From: Omphiscola glabra
Lineage: Eukaryota; Mollusca; Gastropoda; Lymnaeidae
DNA length: 64,000 nt
Reading direction: 5' to 3'
Assembly (NCBI GenBank): GCA_964017045.1
Contig: OZ024804.1
Coordinates: forward strand, 27,940,348 to 28,004,347
Shown: piece by piece, positions 1 to 16,139 of the stretch
Position numbering within the stretch: position 1 is the first letter of the stretch
Layout of the letters: the number at the start of each line of letters is the position of its first letter
Notes under the pieces: model-generated
Database searches by the model: none
Seen by the model: only the letters and a program-made list of their open reading frames with translations
Told to the model about the DNA's origin: nothing
Program-made: the position numbers and the translations under genes

Positions 1-3000
1 CCAACACTTATGTGAAGCCCAACACTTATGTCACACCCAACACTTATTTCACGTCCAACACTTATGTCACACCCAACACTTATGTCACACCCAACACTTA
101 TGTCACACCCAACACTTATGTCACACCCAACACTTATGTCACACCCAACACTTATGTCACACCCAACACTTATGTCACACCCAACACTTATGTCACACCC
201 AACACTTATGTCACACCCAACACTTATGTCAAACCCAACACTTATGTCACACCCAACACTTATGTCACACCCAACACTTATGTCACACCCAACACTTATG
301 TGAAGCCCAACACTTATGTCATGCCCAACACTTATGTCACACCCAACACTTATGTCACGCCCAACACTTATGTCACACCCAACACTTATGTCACACCCAA
401 CACTTATGTCACACCCAACACTTATGTGAAGCCCAACACTTATGTCACACCCAACACTTATGTCACACCCAACACTTATGTCATGCCCAACACTTATGTC
501 ACACCCAACACTTATGTCATGCCCAACACTTATGTCACACCCAACACTTATGTCACACCCAACACTTATGTCACACCCAACACTTATGTGAAGCCCAACA
601 CTTATGTCACACCCAACACTTATGTGAAGCCCAACACTTATGTCACGCCCAACACTCATGTCACGCCCAACACTTATGTCACACCCAACACTTATGTCAC
701 ACCCAACACTTATGTGAAGCCCAAAACTTATGTCACGCCCAACACTTATGTCACGCCCAACACTTATGTCACACCCAACACTTATGTCACACCCAACACT
801 TATGTCACACCCAACACTTATGTCACACCCAACACTTATGTCACGCCCAACACTTATGTCACGCCCAACACTTAGGTCACGCCCAACACTTATGTCACGC
901 CCAACACTTATGTAAAGCCCAACACTTATGTCACACCCAACACTTATGTGAAGCCCAACACTTATGTCACACCCAACACTTATGTCACACCCAACACTTA
1001 TGTGAAGCCCAACACTTATGTCACACCCAACACTTATGTCACACCCAACACTTATGTCACGCCCAACACTTATGTCACACCCAACACTTATGTCACACCC
1101 AACACTTATGTCACACCCAACACTTATGTCACACCCAACACTTATGTCACACCCAACACTTATGTCACACCCAACACTTATGTCACACCCAACACTTATG
1201 TCACACCCAACACTTATGTCACACCCAACACTTATGTCACACTTAACACTTATGTCACACCCAGCACTTATGTGAAGCCCAACACTTATGTCACGCCCAA
1301 CACTTATGTCACGCCCAACACTTATGTCACACCCAACACTTATGTCACACCCAACACTTATGTCACACCCAACACTTATGTCACACCCAACACTTATGTC
1401 ACGCCCAACACTTATGTCACGCCGAACACTTAGGTCACGCCCAACACTTATGTCACGCCCAACACTTATGTGAAGCCCAACACTTATGTCACACCCAACA
1501 CTTATGTGAAGCCCAACACTTATGTGAAGCCCAACACTTATGTGAAGCCCAACACTTATGTGAAGCCCAACACTTATGTCACACCCAACACTTATGTGAA
1601 GCCCAACACTTATGTCACACCCAACACTTATGTCACACCCAACACTTATGTCACGCCCAACACTTATGTCACACCCAACAATTATGTCACACCCAACACT
1701 TATGTCACACCCAACACTTATGTCACACCCAACACTTATGTCACACCCAACACTTATGTGAAGCCCAACACTTATGTCACACCCAACACTTATGTCACAC
1801 CCAACACTTATGTCACACCCAACACTTATGTCACACCCAACACTTATGTCACACCCAACACTTATGTCACACCCAACACTTATGTCACACCCAACACTTA
1901 TGTCACACCCAACACTTATGTCACACCCAACACTTATGTCACACCCAACACTTATGTCACACCCAACACTTATGTCACACCCAACACTTATGTCACACCC
2001 AACACTTATGTCACACCCAACACTTATGTCACACCCAACACTTATGTGACACCCAACACTTATGTCACGCCCAACACTTATGTGAAGCCCAACACTTATG
2101 TCACGCCCAACACTTATGTCACACCCAACACTTATGTCACACCCAACACTTATGTCACACCCAACACTTATGTCACGCCCAACACTTATGTGAAGCCCAA
2201 CACTTATGTCACACCCAACACTTATGTCACGCCCAACACTTATGTGAAGCCCAACACTTATGTCACACCCAACACTTATGTCACACCCAACACTTATGTG
2301 AAGCCCAACACTTATGTCACGCCCAACACTTATGTCACGCCCAACACTTATGTCACACCCAACACTTATGTCACACCCAACACTTATGTCACACCCAACA
2401 CTTATATCACACCCAACACTTATGTCACGCCCAACACTTATGTCACGCCCAACACTTAGGTCACGCCCAACACTTATGTCACGCCCAACACTTATGTGAA
2501 GCCCAACACTTATGTCACACCCAACACTTATGTGAAGCCCAACACTTATGTCACGCCCAACACTTATGCTAAGCCCAACACTTATGTCACACCCAACACT
2601 TATGTCACACCCAACATTTATGTCACACCCAACACTTATGTGAAGCCCAACACTTATGTCACACCCAACACTTATGTCACACCCAACACTTATGTCACAC
2701 CCAACACTTATGTCACACCCAACACTTATGTCACACCCAACACTTATGTCACACCCAACACTTATGTCACACCCAACACTTATGTCACACACAACACTTA
2801 TGTCACACTCAACACTTATGTCACACCCAACACTTATGTCACACCCAACACTTATGTCACACTTAACACTTATGTCACACCCAACACTTATGTGAAGCCC
2901 AACACTTATGTCACGCCCAACACTTATGTCACGCCCAACACTTATGTCACACCCAACACTTATGTCACACCCAACACTTATGTCACACCCAACACTTATG

Positions 3001-4835
3001 TCACACCCAACACTTATGTCACACCCAACACTTATGTCACACCCAACACTTATGTCAAACCCAACACTTATGTCACACCCAACACTTATGTCACACCCAA
3101 CACTTATGTCACACCCAACACTTATGTGAAGCCCAACACTTATGTCATGCCCAACACTTATGTCACACCCAACACTTATGTCACGCCCAACACTTATGTC
3201 ACACCCAACACTTATGTCACACCCAACACTTATGTCACACCCAACACTTATGTGAAGCCCAACACTTATGTCACACCCAACACTTATGTCACACCCAACA
3301 CTTATGTCATGCCCAACACTTATGTCACACCCAACACTTATGTCATGCCCAACACTTATGTCACACCCAACACTTATGTCACACCCAACACTTATGTCAC
3401 ACCCAACACTTATGTGAAGCCCAACACTTATGTCACACCCAACACTTATGTGAAGCCCAACACTTATGTCACGCCCAACACTCATGTCACGCCCAACACT
3501 TATGTCACACCCAACACTTATGTCACACCCAACACTTATGTGAAGCCCAACACTTATGTCACGCCCAACACTTATGTCACGCCCAACACTTATGTCACAC
3601 CCAACACTTATGTCACACCCAACACTTATGTCACACCCAACACTTATGTCACACCCAACACTTATGTGAAGCCCAACACTTATGTGAAGCCCAACACTTA
3701 TGTCACACCCAACACTTATGTCACGCCCAACACTTATGTCACGCCGAACACTTATGTCACACCCAACACTTATGTCACACCCAACACTTATGTCACGCCC
3801 AACACTTATGTCACGCCGAACACTTATGTCACGCCCAACACTTATGTCACGCCCAACACTTATGTGAAGCCCAACACTTATGTCACACCCAACACTTATG
3901 TGAAGCCCAACACTTATGTGAAGCCCAACACTTATGTGAAGCCCAACACTTATGTGAAGCCCAACACTTATGTCACACCCAACACTTATGTGAAGCCCAA
4001 CACTTATGTGAAGCCCAACACTTATGTGAAGCCCAACACTTATGTGAAGCCCAACACTTATGTGAAGCCCAACACTTATGTCACGCCCAACACTTATGTG
4101 AAGCCCAACACTTATGTCACACCCAACACTTATGTCACACCCAACACTTATGTGAAGCCCAACACTTATGTCACACCCAACACTTATGTCACACCCAACA
4201 CTTATGTCACACCCAACACTTATGTCACACCCAACACTTATGTCACACCCAACACTTATGTCACACCCAACACTTATGTCACACCCAACACTTATGTCAC
4301 ACCCAACACTTATGTCACACCCAACACTTATGTCACACCCAACACTTATGTCAAACCCAACACTTATGTCACACCCAACACTTATGTCACACCCAACACT
4401 TATGTCACACCCAACACTTATGTGACACCCAACACTTATGTCACGCCCAACACTTATGTGAAGCCCAACACTTATGTCACGCCCAACACTTATGTCACAC
4501 CCAACACTTATGTCACACCCAACACTTATGTCACACCCAACACTTATGTCACGCCCAACACTTATGTGAAGCCCAACACTTATGTCACACCCAACACTTA
4601 TGTCACGCCCAACACTTATGTGAAGCCCAACACTTATGTCACACCCAACACTTATGTCACACCCAACACTTATGTGAAGCCCAACACTTATGTCACGCCC
4701 AACACTTATGTCACGCCCAACACTTATGTCACACCCAACACTTATGTCACACCCAACACTTATGTCACACCCAACACTTATGTCACACCCAACACTTATG
4801 TCACGCCCAACACTTATGTCACGCCCAACACTTAG

Positions 4836-6221
4836 GTCACGCCCAACACTTATGTCACGCCCAACACTTATGTGAAGCCCAACACTTATGTCACACCCAA
4901 CACTTATGTGAAGCCCAACACTTATGTCACGCCCAACACTTATGCTAAGCCCAACACTTATGTCACACCCAACACTTATGTCACACCCAACACTTATGTC
5001 ACACCCAACACTTATGTGAAGCCCAACACTTATGTCACACCCAACACTTATGTCACACCCAACACTTATGTCACACCCAACACTTATGTCACACCCAACA
5101 CTTATGTCACACCCAACACTTATGTCACACCCAACACTTATGTCACACCCAACACTTATGTCACACCCAACACTTATGTCACACCCAACACTTATGTCAC
5201 ACTTAACACTTATGTCACACCCAACACTTATGTGAAGCCCAACACTTATGTCACGCCCAACACATATGTCACGCCCAACACTTATGTCACACCCAACACT
5301 TATGTCACACCCAACACTTATGTCACACCCAACACTTATGTCACACCCAACACTTATGTCACACCCAACACTTATGTCACGCCCAACACTTATGTGAAGC
5401 CCAACACTTATGTCACACCCAACACTTATGTCACGCCCAACACTTATGTGAAGCCCAACACTTATGTCACACCCAACACTTATGTCACACCCAACACTTA
5501 TGTGAAGCCCAACACTTATGTCACGCCCAACACTTATGTCACGCCCAACACTTATGTCACACCCAACACTTATATCACACTTAACACTTATGTCACACCC
5601 AACACTTATGTCACACCCAACACTTATGTCACGCCCAACACTTATGTCACGCCCAACACTTAGGTCACGCCCAACACTTATGTCACGCCCAACACTTATG
5701 TGAAGCCCAACACTTATGTCACACCCAACACTTATGTGAAGCCCAACACTTATGTCACGCCCAACACTTATGCTAAGCCCAACACTTATGTCACACCCAA
5801 CACTTATGTCACACCCAACACTTATGTCACACCCAACACTTATGTGAAGCCCAACACTTATGTCACACCCAACACTTATGTCACACCCAACACTTATGTC
5901 ACACCCAACACTTATGTCACACCCAACACTTATGTCACACCCAACACTTATGTCACACCCAACACTTATGTCACACCCAACACTTATGTCACACCCAACA
6001 CTTATGTCACACCCAACACTTATGTCACACTTAACACTTATGTCACACCCAACACTTATGTGAAGCCCAACACTTATGTCACGCCCAACACTTATGTCAC
6101 GCCCAACACTTATGTCACACCCAACACTTATGTCACACCCAACACTTATGTCACACCCAACACTTATGTCACACCCAACACTTATGTCACGCCCAACACT
6201 TATGTCACACCCAACACTTAG
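4836..6221. repeat. Higher-order duplication in the satellite, offset 828 bp
   Basis: Two consecutive blocks begin after TAG-variant units ending at 4,835 and 5,663 (offset 828 bp, 46 units). They share the same opening order of variants, including the rare tatgctaagccc unit near 4,942 and 5,770. That marker recurs near 2,568 and 8,778, so this block type exists at least four times in the array. Confidence 0.8.
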
Positions 6222-9200
6222 GTCACGCCCAACACTTATGTCACGCCCAACACTTATGTGAAGCCCAACACTTATGTCACACCCAACACTTATGTGAAGC
6301 CCAACACTTATGTGAAGCCCAACACTTATGTGAAGCCCAACACTTATGTGAAGCCCAACACTTATGTCACACCCAACACTTATGTGAAGCCCAACACTTA
6401 TGTGAAGCCCAACACTTATGTGAAGCCCAACACTTATGTGAAGCCCAACACTTATGTGAAGCCCAACACTTTTGTCACGCCCAACACTTATGTGAAGCCC
6501 AACACTTATGTCACACCCAACACTTATGTCACACCCAAAACTTATGTGAAGCCCAACACTTATGTCACACCCAACACTTATGTCACACCCAACACTCATG
6601 TCACGCCCAACACTTATGTCACACCCAACACTTATGTCACACCCAAAACTTATGTGAAGCCCAACACTTATGTCACGCCCAACACTAATGTCACGCCCAA
6701 CACTTATGTCACACCCAACACTTATGTCACACCCAACACTTATGTCACACCCAACACTTATGTCACACCCAACACTTATGTCACACCCAACACTTATGTC
6801 ACGCCCAACACTTATGTGAAGCCCAACACTTATGTCACACCCAACACTTATGTCACGCCCAACACTTATGTGAAGCCCAACACTTATGTCACACCCAACA
6901 CTTATGTCACACCCAACACTTATGTGAAGCCCAACACTTATGTCACGCCCAACACTTATGTCACGCCCAACACTTATGTCACACCCAACACTTATGTCAC
7001 ACCCAACACTTATGTCACACCCAACACTTATGTCACACCCAACACTTATGTCACACCCAACACTTATGTCACACCCAACACTTATGTCACGCCCAACACT
7101 TATGTCACGCCCAACACTTATGTCACGCCCAACACTTATGTCACGCCCAACACTTATGTGAAGCCCAACACTTATGTCACACCCAACACTTATGTGAAGC
7201 CCAACACTTATGTCACACCCAACACTTATGTCACACCCAACACTTATGTCACACCCAACACTTATGTGAAGCCCAACACTTATGTCACACCCAACACTTA
7301 TGTCACACCCAACACTTATGTCACACCCAACACTTATGTCACACCCAACACTTATGTCACACCCAACACTTATGTCACACCCAACACTTATGTCACACCC
7401 AACACTTATGTCACACCCAACACTTATGTCACACCCAACACTTATGTCACACCCAACACTTATGTCACACTTAACACTTATGTCACACCCAACACTTATG
7501 TGAAGCCCAACACTTATGTCACGCCCAACACTTATGTCACGCCCAACACTTATGTCACACCCAACACTTATGTCACACCCAACACTTATGTCACACCCAA
7601 CACTTATGTCACACCCAACACTTATGTCACGCCCAACACTTATGTCACGCCGAACACTTAGGTCACGCCCAACACTTATGTCACGCCCAACACTTATGTG
7701 AAGCCCAACACTTATGTCACACCCAACACTTATGTGAAGCCCAACACTTATGTGAAGCCCAACACTTATGTGAAGCCCAACACTTATGTCACACCCAACA
7801 CTTATGTGAAGCCCAACACTTATGTGAAGCCCAACACTTATGTGAAGCCCAACACTTATGTGAAGCCCAACACTTATGTGAAGCCCAACACTTATGTCAC
7901 GCCCAACACTTATGTGAAGCCCAACACTTATGTCACACCCAACACTTATGTCACACCCAACACTTATGTCACACCCAACACTTATGTCACGCCCAACACT
8001 TATGTCACGCCGAACACTTATGTCACACCCAACACTTATGTCACACCCAACACTTATGTCACACCCAACACTTATGTCACACCCAACACTTATGTCACAC
8101 CCAACACTTATGTCACACCCAACACTTATGTCACACCCAACACTTATGTCACACCCAACACTTATGTCACACCCAACACTTATGTCACACCCAACACTTA
8201 TGTCACACCCAACACTTATGTCACACCCAACACTTATGTCACACCCAACACTTATGTGACACCCAACACTTATGTCACGCCCAACACTTATGTGAAGCCC
8301 AACACTTATGTCACGCCCAACACTTATGTCACACCCAACACTTATGTCACACCCAACACTTATGTCACACCCAACACTTATGTCACGCCCAACACTTATG
8401 TGAAGCCCAACACTTATGTCACACCCAACACTTATGTCACGCCCAACACTTATGTGAAGCCCAACACTTATGTCACACCCAACACTTATGTCACACCCAA
8501 CACTTATGTGAAGCCCAACACTTATGTCACGCCCAACACTTATGTCACGCCCAACACTTATGTCACACCCAACACTTATGTCACACCCAACACTTATGTC
8601 ACACCCAACACTTATGTCACACCCAACACTTATGTCACGCCCAACACTTATGTCACGCCCAACACTTAGGTCACGCCCAACACTTATGTCACGCCCAACA
8701 CTTATGTGAAGCCCAACACTTATGTCACACCCAACACTTATGTGAAGCCCAACACTTATGTCACGCCCAACACTTATGCTAAGCCCAACACTTATGTCAC
8801 ACCCAACACTTATGTCACACCCAACACTTATGTCACACCCAACACTTATGTGAAGCCCAACACTTATGTCACACCCAACACTTATGTCACACCCAACACT
8901 TATGTCACACCCAACACTTATGTCACACCCAACACTTATGTCACACCCAACACTTATGTCACACCCAACACTTATGTCACACCCAACACTTATGTCACAC
9001 CCAACACTTATGTCACACCCAACACTTATGTCACACTTAACACTTATGTCACACCCAACACTTATGTGAAGTCCAACACTTATGTCACGCCCAACACTTA
9101 TGTCACGCCCAACACTTATGTCACACCCAACACTTATGTCACACCCAACACTTATGTGAAGCCCAACACTTATGTGAAGCCCAACACTTATGTGAAGAGC

Positions 9201-12179
9201 AACACTTATGTGAAGCCCAACACTTATGTGAAGCCCAACACTTATGTCACACCCAACACTTATGTCACACTTAACACTTATGTCACGCCCAACACTTATG
9301 TGAAGCCCAACACTTATGTCACGCCCAACACTTATGTGAAGCCCAACACTTATGTCACACCCAACACTTATGTGAAGCCCAACACTTATGTGAAGCCCAA
9401 CACTTATGTGAAGCCCAACACTTATGTGAAGCCCAACACTTATGTGAAGCCCAACACTTATGTCACACCCAACACTTATGTCACACCCAACACTTATGTC
9501 ACACTTAACACTTATGTCACGCCCAACACTTATGTGAAGCCCAACACTTATGTCACGCCCAACACTTATGTCACGCCCAACACTTATGTCAAGCCCAACA
9601 CTTATGTCACACCCAACACTTATGTCACACCCAACACTTATGTGAAGCCCAACACTTATGTGAAGCCCAACACTTATGTCACACCCAACACTTATGTGAA
9701 GCCCAACACTTATGTGAAGCCCAACACTTATGTGAAGCCCAACACTTATGTGAAGCCCAACACTTATGTCACACCCAACACTTATGTGAAGCCCAACACT
9801 TATGTGAAGCCCAACACTTATGTGAAGCCCAACACTTATGTGAAGCCCAACACTTATGTGAAGCCCAACACTTATGTCACGCCCAACACTTATGTGAAGC
9901 CCAACACTTATGTCACACCCAACACTTATGTCACACCCAACACTTATGTGAAGCCCAACACTTATGTCACACCCAACACTTATGTCACACCCAACACTTA
10001 TGTCACACCCAACACTTATGTGAAGCCCAACACTTATGTCACACCCAACACTTATGTCACACCCAACACTTATGTCACACCCAACACTTATGTCACACCC
10101 AACACTTATGTCACACCCAACACTTATGTCACACCCAACACTTATGTAACACCCAACACTTATGTCACGCCCAACACTTATGTGAAGCCCAACACTTATG
10201 TCACACCCAACACTTATGTCACACCCAACACTTATGTCACACCCAACACTTATGTCACACCCAACACTTATGTCACGCCCAACACTTATGTCACGCCGAA
10301 CACTTAGGTCACGCCCAACACTTATGTCACGCCCAACACTTATGTGAAGCCCAACACTTATGTCACACCCAACACTTATGTCAAGCCCAACACTTATGTC
10401 ACACCCAACACTTATGTCACACCCAACACTTATGTGAAGCCCAACACTTATGTGAAGCCCAACACTTATGTCACACCCAACACTTATGTGAAGCCCAACA
10501 CTTATGTGAAGCCCAACACTTATGTGAAGCCCAACACTTATGTGAAGCCCAACACTTATGTCACACCCAACACTTATGTGAAGCCCAACACTTATGTGAA
10601 GCCCAACACTTATGTGAAGCCCAACACTTATGTGAAGCCCAACACTTATGTGAAGCCCAACACTTATGTCACGCCCAACACTTATGTGAAGCCCAACACT
10701 TATGTCACACCCAACACTTATGTCACACCCAACACTTATGTGAAGCCCAACACTTATGTCACACCCAACACTTATGTCACACCCAACACTTATGTCACAC
10801 CCAACACTTATGTGAAGCCCAACACTTATGTAAAGCCCAACACTTATGTCACGCCCAACACTTATGTGAAGCCCAACACTTATGTCACGCCCAACACTTA
10901 TGTCATGCCCAACACTTATGTCACGCCCAACACTTATGTGAAGCCCAACACTTATGTGAAGCCCAACACTTATGTCACGCCCAACACTTATATGAAGCCC
11001 AACACTTATGTCACGCCCAACACTTATGTCACGCCCAACACTTATGTAACGCCCAACACTTATGTCACGCCCAACACTTATGTCACACCCAACACTTATG
11101 TGAAGCCCAACACTTATGTCACGCCCAACACTTATGTGAAGCCCAACACTTATGTCACGCCCAACACTTATGTCACACCCAACAATTATGTGAAGCCCAA
11201 CACTTATGTCACGCCCAACACTTATGTCACGCTTAACACTTATGTCACGCCCAACACTTATGTCACACCCAACACTTATGTCACGACCAACACTTATGTC
11301 ACGCCCAACACTTATGTCACGCCCAACACTTATGTCACGCCCAACACTTATGTGAAGTCCAACACTTATGTGAAGCCCAACACTTATGTCACACCCAACA
11401 CTTATTTCACGTCCAACACTTATGTCACACCCAACACTTATGTCACACCCAACACTTATGTCACACCCAACACTTATGTCACACCCAACACTTATGTCAC
11501 ACCCAAAACTTATGTCACACCCAACACTTATGTCACACCCAATACTTATGTCACACCCAACACTTATGTCACACCCAACACTTATGTCAAACCCAACACT
11601 TATGTCACACCCAACACTTATGTCACACCCAACACTTATGTCACACCCAACACTTATGTGAAGCCCAACACTTATGTCATGCCCAACACTTATGTCACAC
11701 CCAACACTTATGTCACGCCCAACACTTATGTCACACCCAACACTTATGTCACACCCAACACTTATGTCACACCCAACACTTATGTGAAGCCCAACACTTA
11801 TGTCACACCCAACACTTATGTCACACCCAACACTTATGTCATGCCCAACACTTATGTCACACCCAACACTTATGTCATGCCCAACACTTATGTCACACCC
11901 AACACTTATGTCACACCCAACACTCATGTCACACCCAACACTTATGTGACACCCAACACTTATGTCACACCCAACACTTATGTAAAGCCCAACACTTATG
12001 TCACACCCAACACTTATGTGAAGCCCAACACTTATGTCACGCCCAACACTTATGTGAAGCCCAACACTTATGTCACACCCAACACTTATGTCACACCCAA
12101 CACTTATGTCACACCCAACACTTATGTCACACCCAACACTTATGTCACGCCCAACACTTATGTCACGCCGAACACTTAG

Positions 12180-15100
12180 GTCACGCCCAACACTTATGTC
12201 ACGCCCAACACTTATGTGAAGCCCAACACTTATGTCACACCCAAGACTTATGTGAAGCCCAACACTTATGTGAAGCCCAACACTTATGTGAAGCCCAACA
12301 CTTATGTGAAGCCCAACACTTATGTCACACCCAACACTTATGTGAAGCCCAACACTTATGTGAAGCCCAACACTTATGTGAAGAGCAACACTTATGTGAA
12401 GCCCAACACTTATGTGAAGCCCAACACTTATGTCACACCCAACACTTATGTCACACTTAACACTTATGTCACGCCCAACACTTATGTGAAGCCCAACACT
12501 TATGTCACGCCCAACACTTATGTGAAGCCCAACACTTATGTCACACCCAACACTTATGTGAAGCCCAACACTTATGTGAAGCCCAACACTTATGTGAAGC
12601 CCAACACTTATGTGAAGCCCAACACTTATGTGAAGCCCAACACTTATGTCACACCCAACACTTATGTCACACCCAACACTTATGTCACACTTAACACTTA
12701 TGTCACGCCCAACACTTATGTGAAGCCCAACACTTATGTCACGCCCAACACTTATGTCACGCCCAACACTTATGTCAAGCCCAACACTTATGTCACACCC
12801 AACACTTATGTCACACCCAACACTTATGTGAAGCCCAACACTTATGTGAAGCCCAACACTTATGTCACACCCAACACTTATGTGAAGCCCAACACTTATG
12901 TGAAGCCCAACACTTATGTGAAGCCCAACACTTATGTGAAGCCCAACACTTATGTCACACCCAACACTTATGTGAAGCCCAACACTTATGTGAAGCCCAA
13001 CACTTATGTGAAGCCCAACACTTATGTGAAGCCCAACACTTATGTGAAGCCCAACACTTATGTCACGCCCAACACTTATGTGAAGCCCAACACTTATGTC
13101 ACACCCAACACTTATGTCACACCCAACACTTATGTGAAGCCCAACACTTATGTCACACCCAACACTTATGTCACACCCAACACTTATGTCACACCCAACA
13201 CTTATGTGAAGCCCAACACTTATGTCACACCCAACACTTATGTCACACCCAACACTTATGTCACACCCAACACTTATGTCACACCCAACACTTATGTCAC
13301 ACCCAACACTTATGTCACACCCAACACTTATGTAACACCCAACACTTATGTCACGCCCAACACTTATGTGAAGCCCAACACTTATGTCACGCCCAACACT
13401 TATGTCACGCCCAACACTTATGTCAAGCCCAACACTTATGTCACACCCAACACTTATGTCACACCCAACACTTATGTGAAGCCCAACACTTATGTCACAC
13501 CCAACACTTATATGAAGCCCAACACTTATGTCACACCCAACACTTATGTCACGCCCAACACTTATGTGAAGCCCAACACTTATGTAAAGCCCAACACTTA
13601 TGTCACGCCCAACACTTATGTGAAGCCCAACACTTATGTCACGCCCAACACTTATGTCATGCCCAACACTTATGTCACGCCCAACACTTATGTGAAGCCC
13701 AACACTTATGTGAAGCCCAACACTTATGTCACGCCCAACACTTATATGAAGCCCAACACTTATGTCACGCCCAACACTTATGTCACGCCCAACACTTATG
13801 TAACGCCCAACACTTATGTCACGCCCAACACTTATGTCACACCCAACACTTATGTCACACCCAACACTTATGTGAAGCCCAACACTTATGTCACACCCAA
13901 CACTTATGTCACACCCAACACTTATGTCATGCCCAACACTTATGTCACACCCAACACTTATGTCATGCCCAACACTTATGTCACACCCAACACTTATGTC
14001 ACACCCAACACTCATGTCACACCCAACACTTATGTGACACCCAACACTTATGTCACACCCAACACTTATGTAAAGCCCAACACTTATGTCACACCCAACA
14101 CTTATGTGAAGCCCAACACTTATGTCACGCCCAACACTTATGTGAAGCCAAACACTTATGTCACACCCAACACTTATGTCACACCCAACACTTATGTCAC
14201 ACCCAACACTTATGTCACACCCAACACTTATGTCACGCCCAACACTTATGTCACGCCGAACACTTAGGTCACGCCCAACACTTATGTCACGCCCAACACT
14301 TATGTGAAGCCCAACACTTATGTCACACCCAAGACTTATGTGAAGCCCAACACTTATGTGAAGCCCAACACTTATGTGAAGCCCAACACTTATGTGAAGC
14401 CCAACACTTATGTCACACCCAACACTTATGTGAAGCCCAACACTTATGTGAAGCCCAACACTTATGTGAAGAGCAACACTTATGTGAAGCCCAACACTTA
14501 TGTGAAGCCCAACACTTATGTCACACCCAACACTTATGTCACACTTAACACTTATGTCACGCCCAACACTTATGTGAAGCCCAACACTTATGTCACGCCC
14601 AACACTTATGTGAAGCCCAACACTTATGTCACACCCAACACTTATGTGAAGCCCAACACTTATGTGAAGCCCAACACTTATGTGAAGCCCAACACTTATG
14701 TGAAGCCCAACACTTATGTGAAGCCCAACACTTATGTCACACCCAACACTTATGTCACACCCAACACTTATGTCACACTTAACACTTATGTCACGCCCAA
14801 CACTTATGTGAAGCCCAACACTTATGTCACGCCCAACACTTATGTCACGCCCAACACTTATGTCAAGCCCAACACTTATGTCACACCCAACACTTATGTC
14901 ACACCCAACACTTATGTGAAGCCCAACACTTATGTGAAGCCCAACACTTATGTCACACCCAACACTTATGTGAAGCCCAACACTTATGTGAAGCCCAACA
15001 CTTATGTGAAGCCCAACACTTATGTGAAGCCCAACACTTATGTCACACCCAACACTTATGTGAAGCCCAACACTTATGTGAAGCCCAACACTTATGTGAA

Positions 15101-15943
15101 GCCCAACACTTATGTGAAGCCCAACACTTATGTGAAGCCCAACACTTATGTCACGCCCAACACTTATGTGAAGCCCAACACTTATGTCACACCCAACACT
15201 TATGTCACACCCAACACTTATGTGAAGCCCAACACTTATGTCACACCCAACACTTATGTCACACCCAACACTTATGTCACACCCAACACTTATGTGAAGC
15301 CCAACACTTATGTCACACCCAACACTTATGTCACACCCAACACTTATGTCACACCCAACACTTATGTCACACCCAACACTTATGTCACACCCAACACTTA
15401 TGTCACACCCAACACTTATGTAACACCCAACACTTATGTCACGCCCAACACTTATGTGAAGCCCAACACTTATGTCACGCCCAACACTTATGTCACGCCC
15501 AACACTTATGTCAAGCCCAACACTTATGTCACACCCAACACTTATGTCACACCCAACACTTATGTGAAGCCCAACACTTATGTCACACCCAACACTTATG
15601 TGAAGCCCAACACTTATGTCACACCCAACACTTATGTCACGCCCAACACTTATGTGAAGCCCAACACTTATGTAAAGCCCAACACTTATGTCACGCCCAA
15701 CACTTATGTGAAGCCCAACACTTATGTCACGCCCAACACTTATGTCATGCCCAACACTTATGTCACGCCCAACACTTATGTGAAGCCCAACACTTATGTG
15801 AAGCCCAACACTTATGTCACGCCCAACACTTATATGAAGCCCAACACTTATGTCACGCCCAACACTTATGTCACGCCCAACACTTATGTAACGCCCAACA
15901 CTTATGTCACGCCCAACACTTATGTCACACCCAACACTTATGT
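12180..15943. repeat. Higher-order duplication in the satellite, offset 2,088 bp
   Basis: The block starting just after the TAG-variant unit at 12,177 and the block starting after the one at 14,265 have the same order of unit variants for about 1.67 kb (roughly 12,180-13,855 against 14,268-15,943). The spacing is 2,088 bp, or 116 units. The one difference I noticed is tatatgaag near 13,510 against tatgtgaag near 15,598. Beyond about 13,855 the two blocks diverge. This is a recent duplication of a block of more than 90 units, as expected from unequal exchange or replication-based amplification. Confidence 0.85.
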
Positions 15944-16139
15944 GAAGCCCAACACTTATGTCACGCCCAACACTTATGTGAAGCCCAACACTTATGTCAC
16001 GCCCAACACTTATGTCACACCCAACAATTATGTGAAGCCCAACACTTATGTCACGCCCAACACTTATGTCACGCTTAACACTTATGTCACGCCCAACACT
16101 TATGTCACACCCAACACTTATGTCACGACCAACACTTAG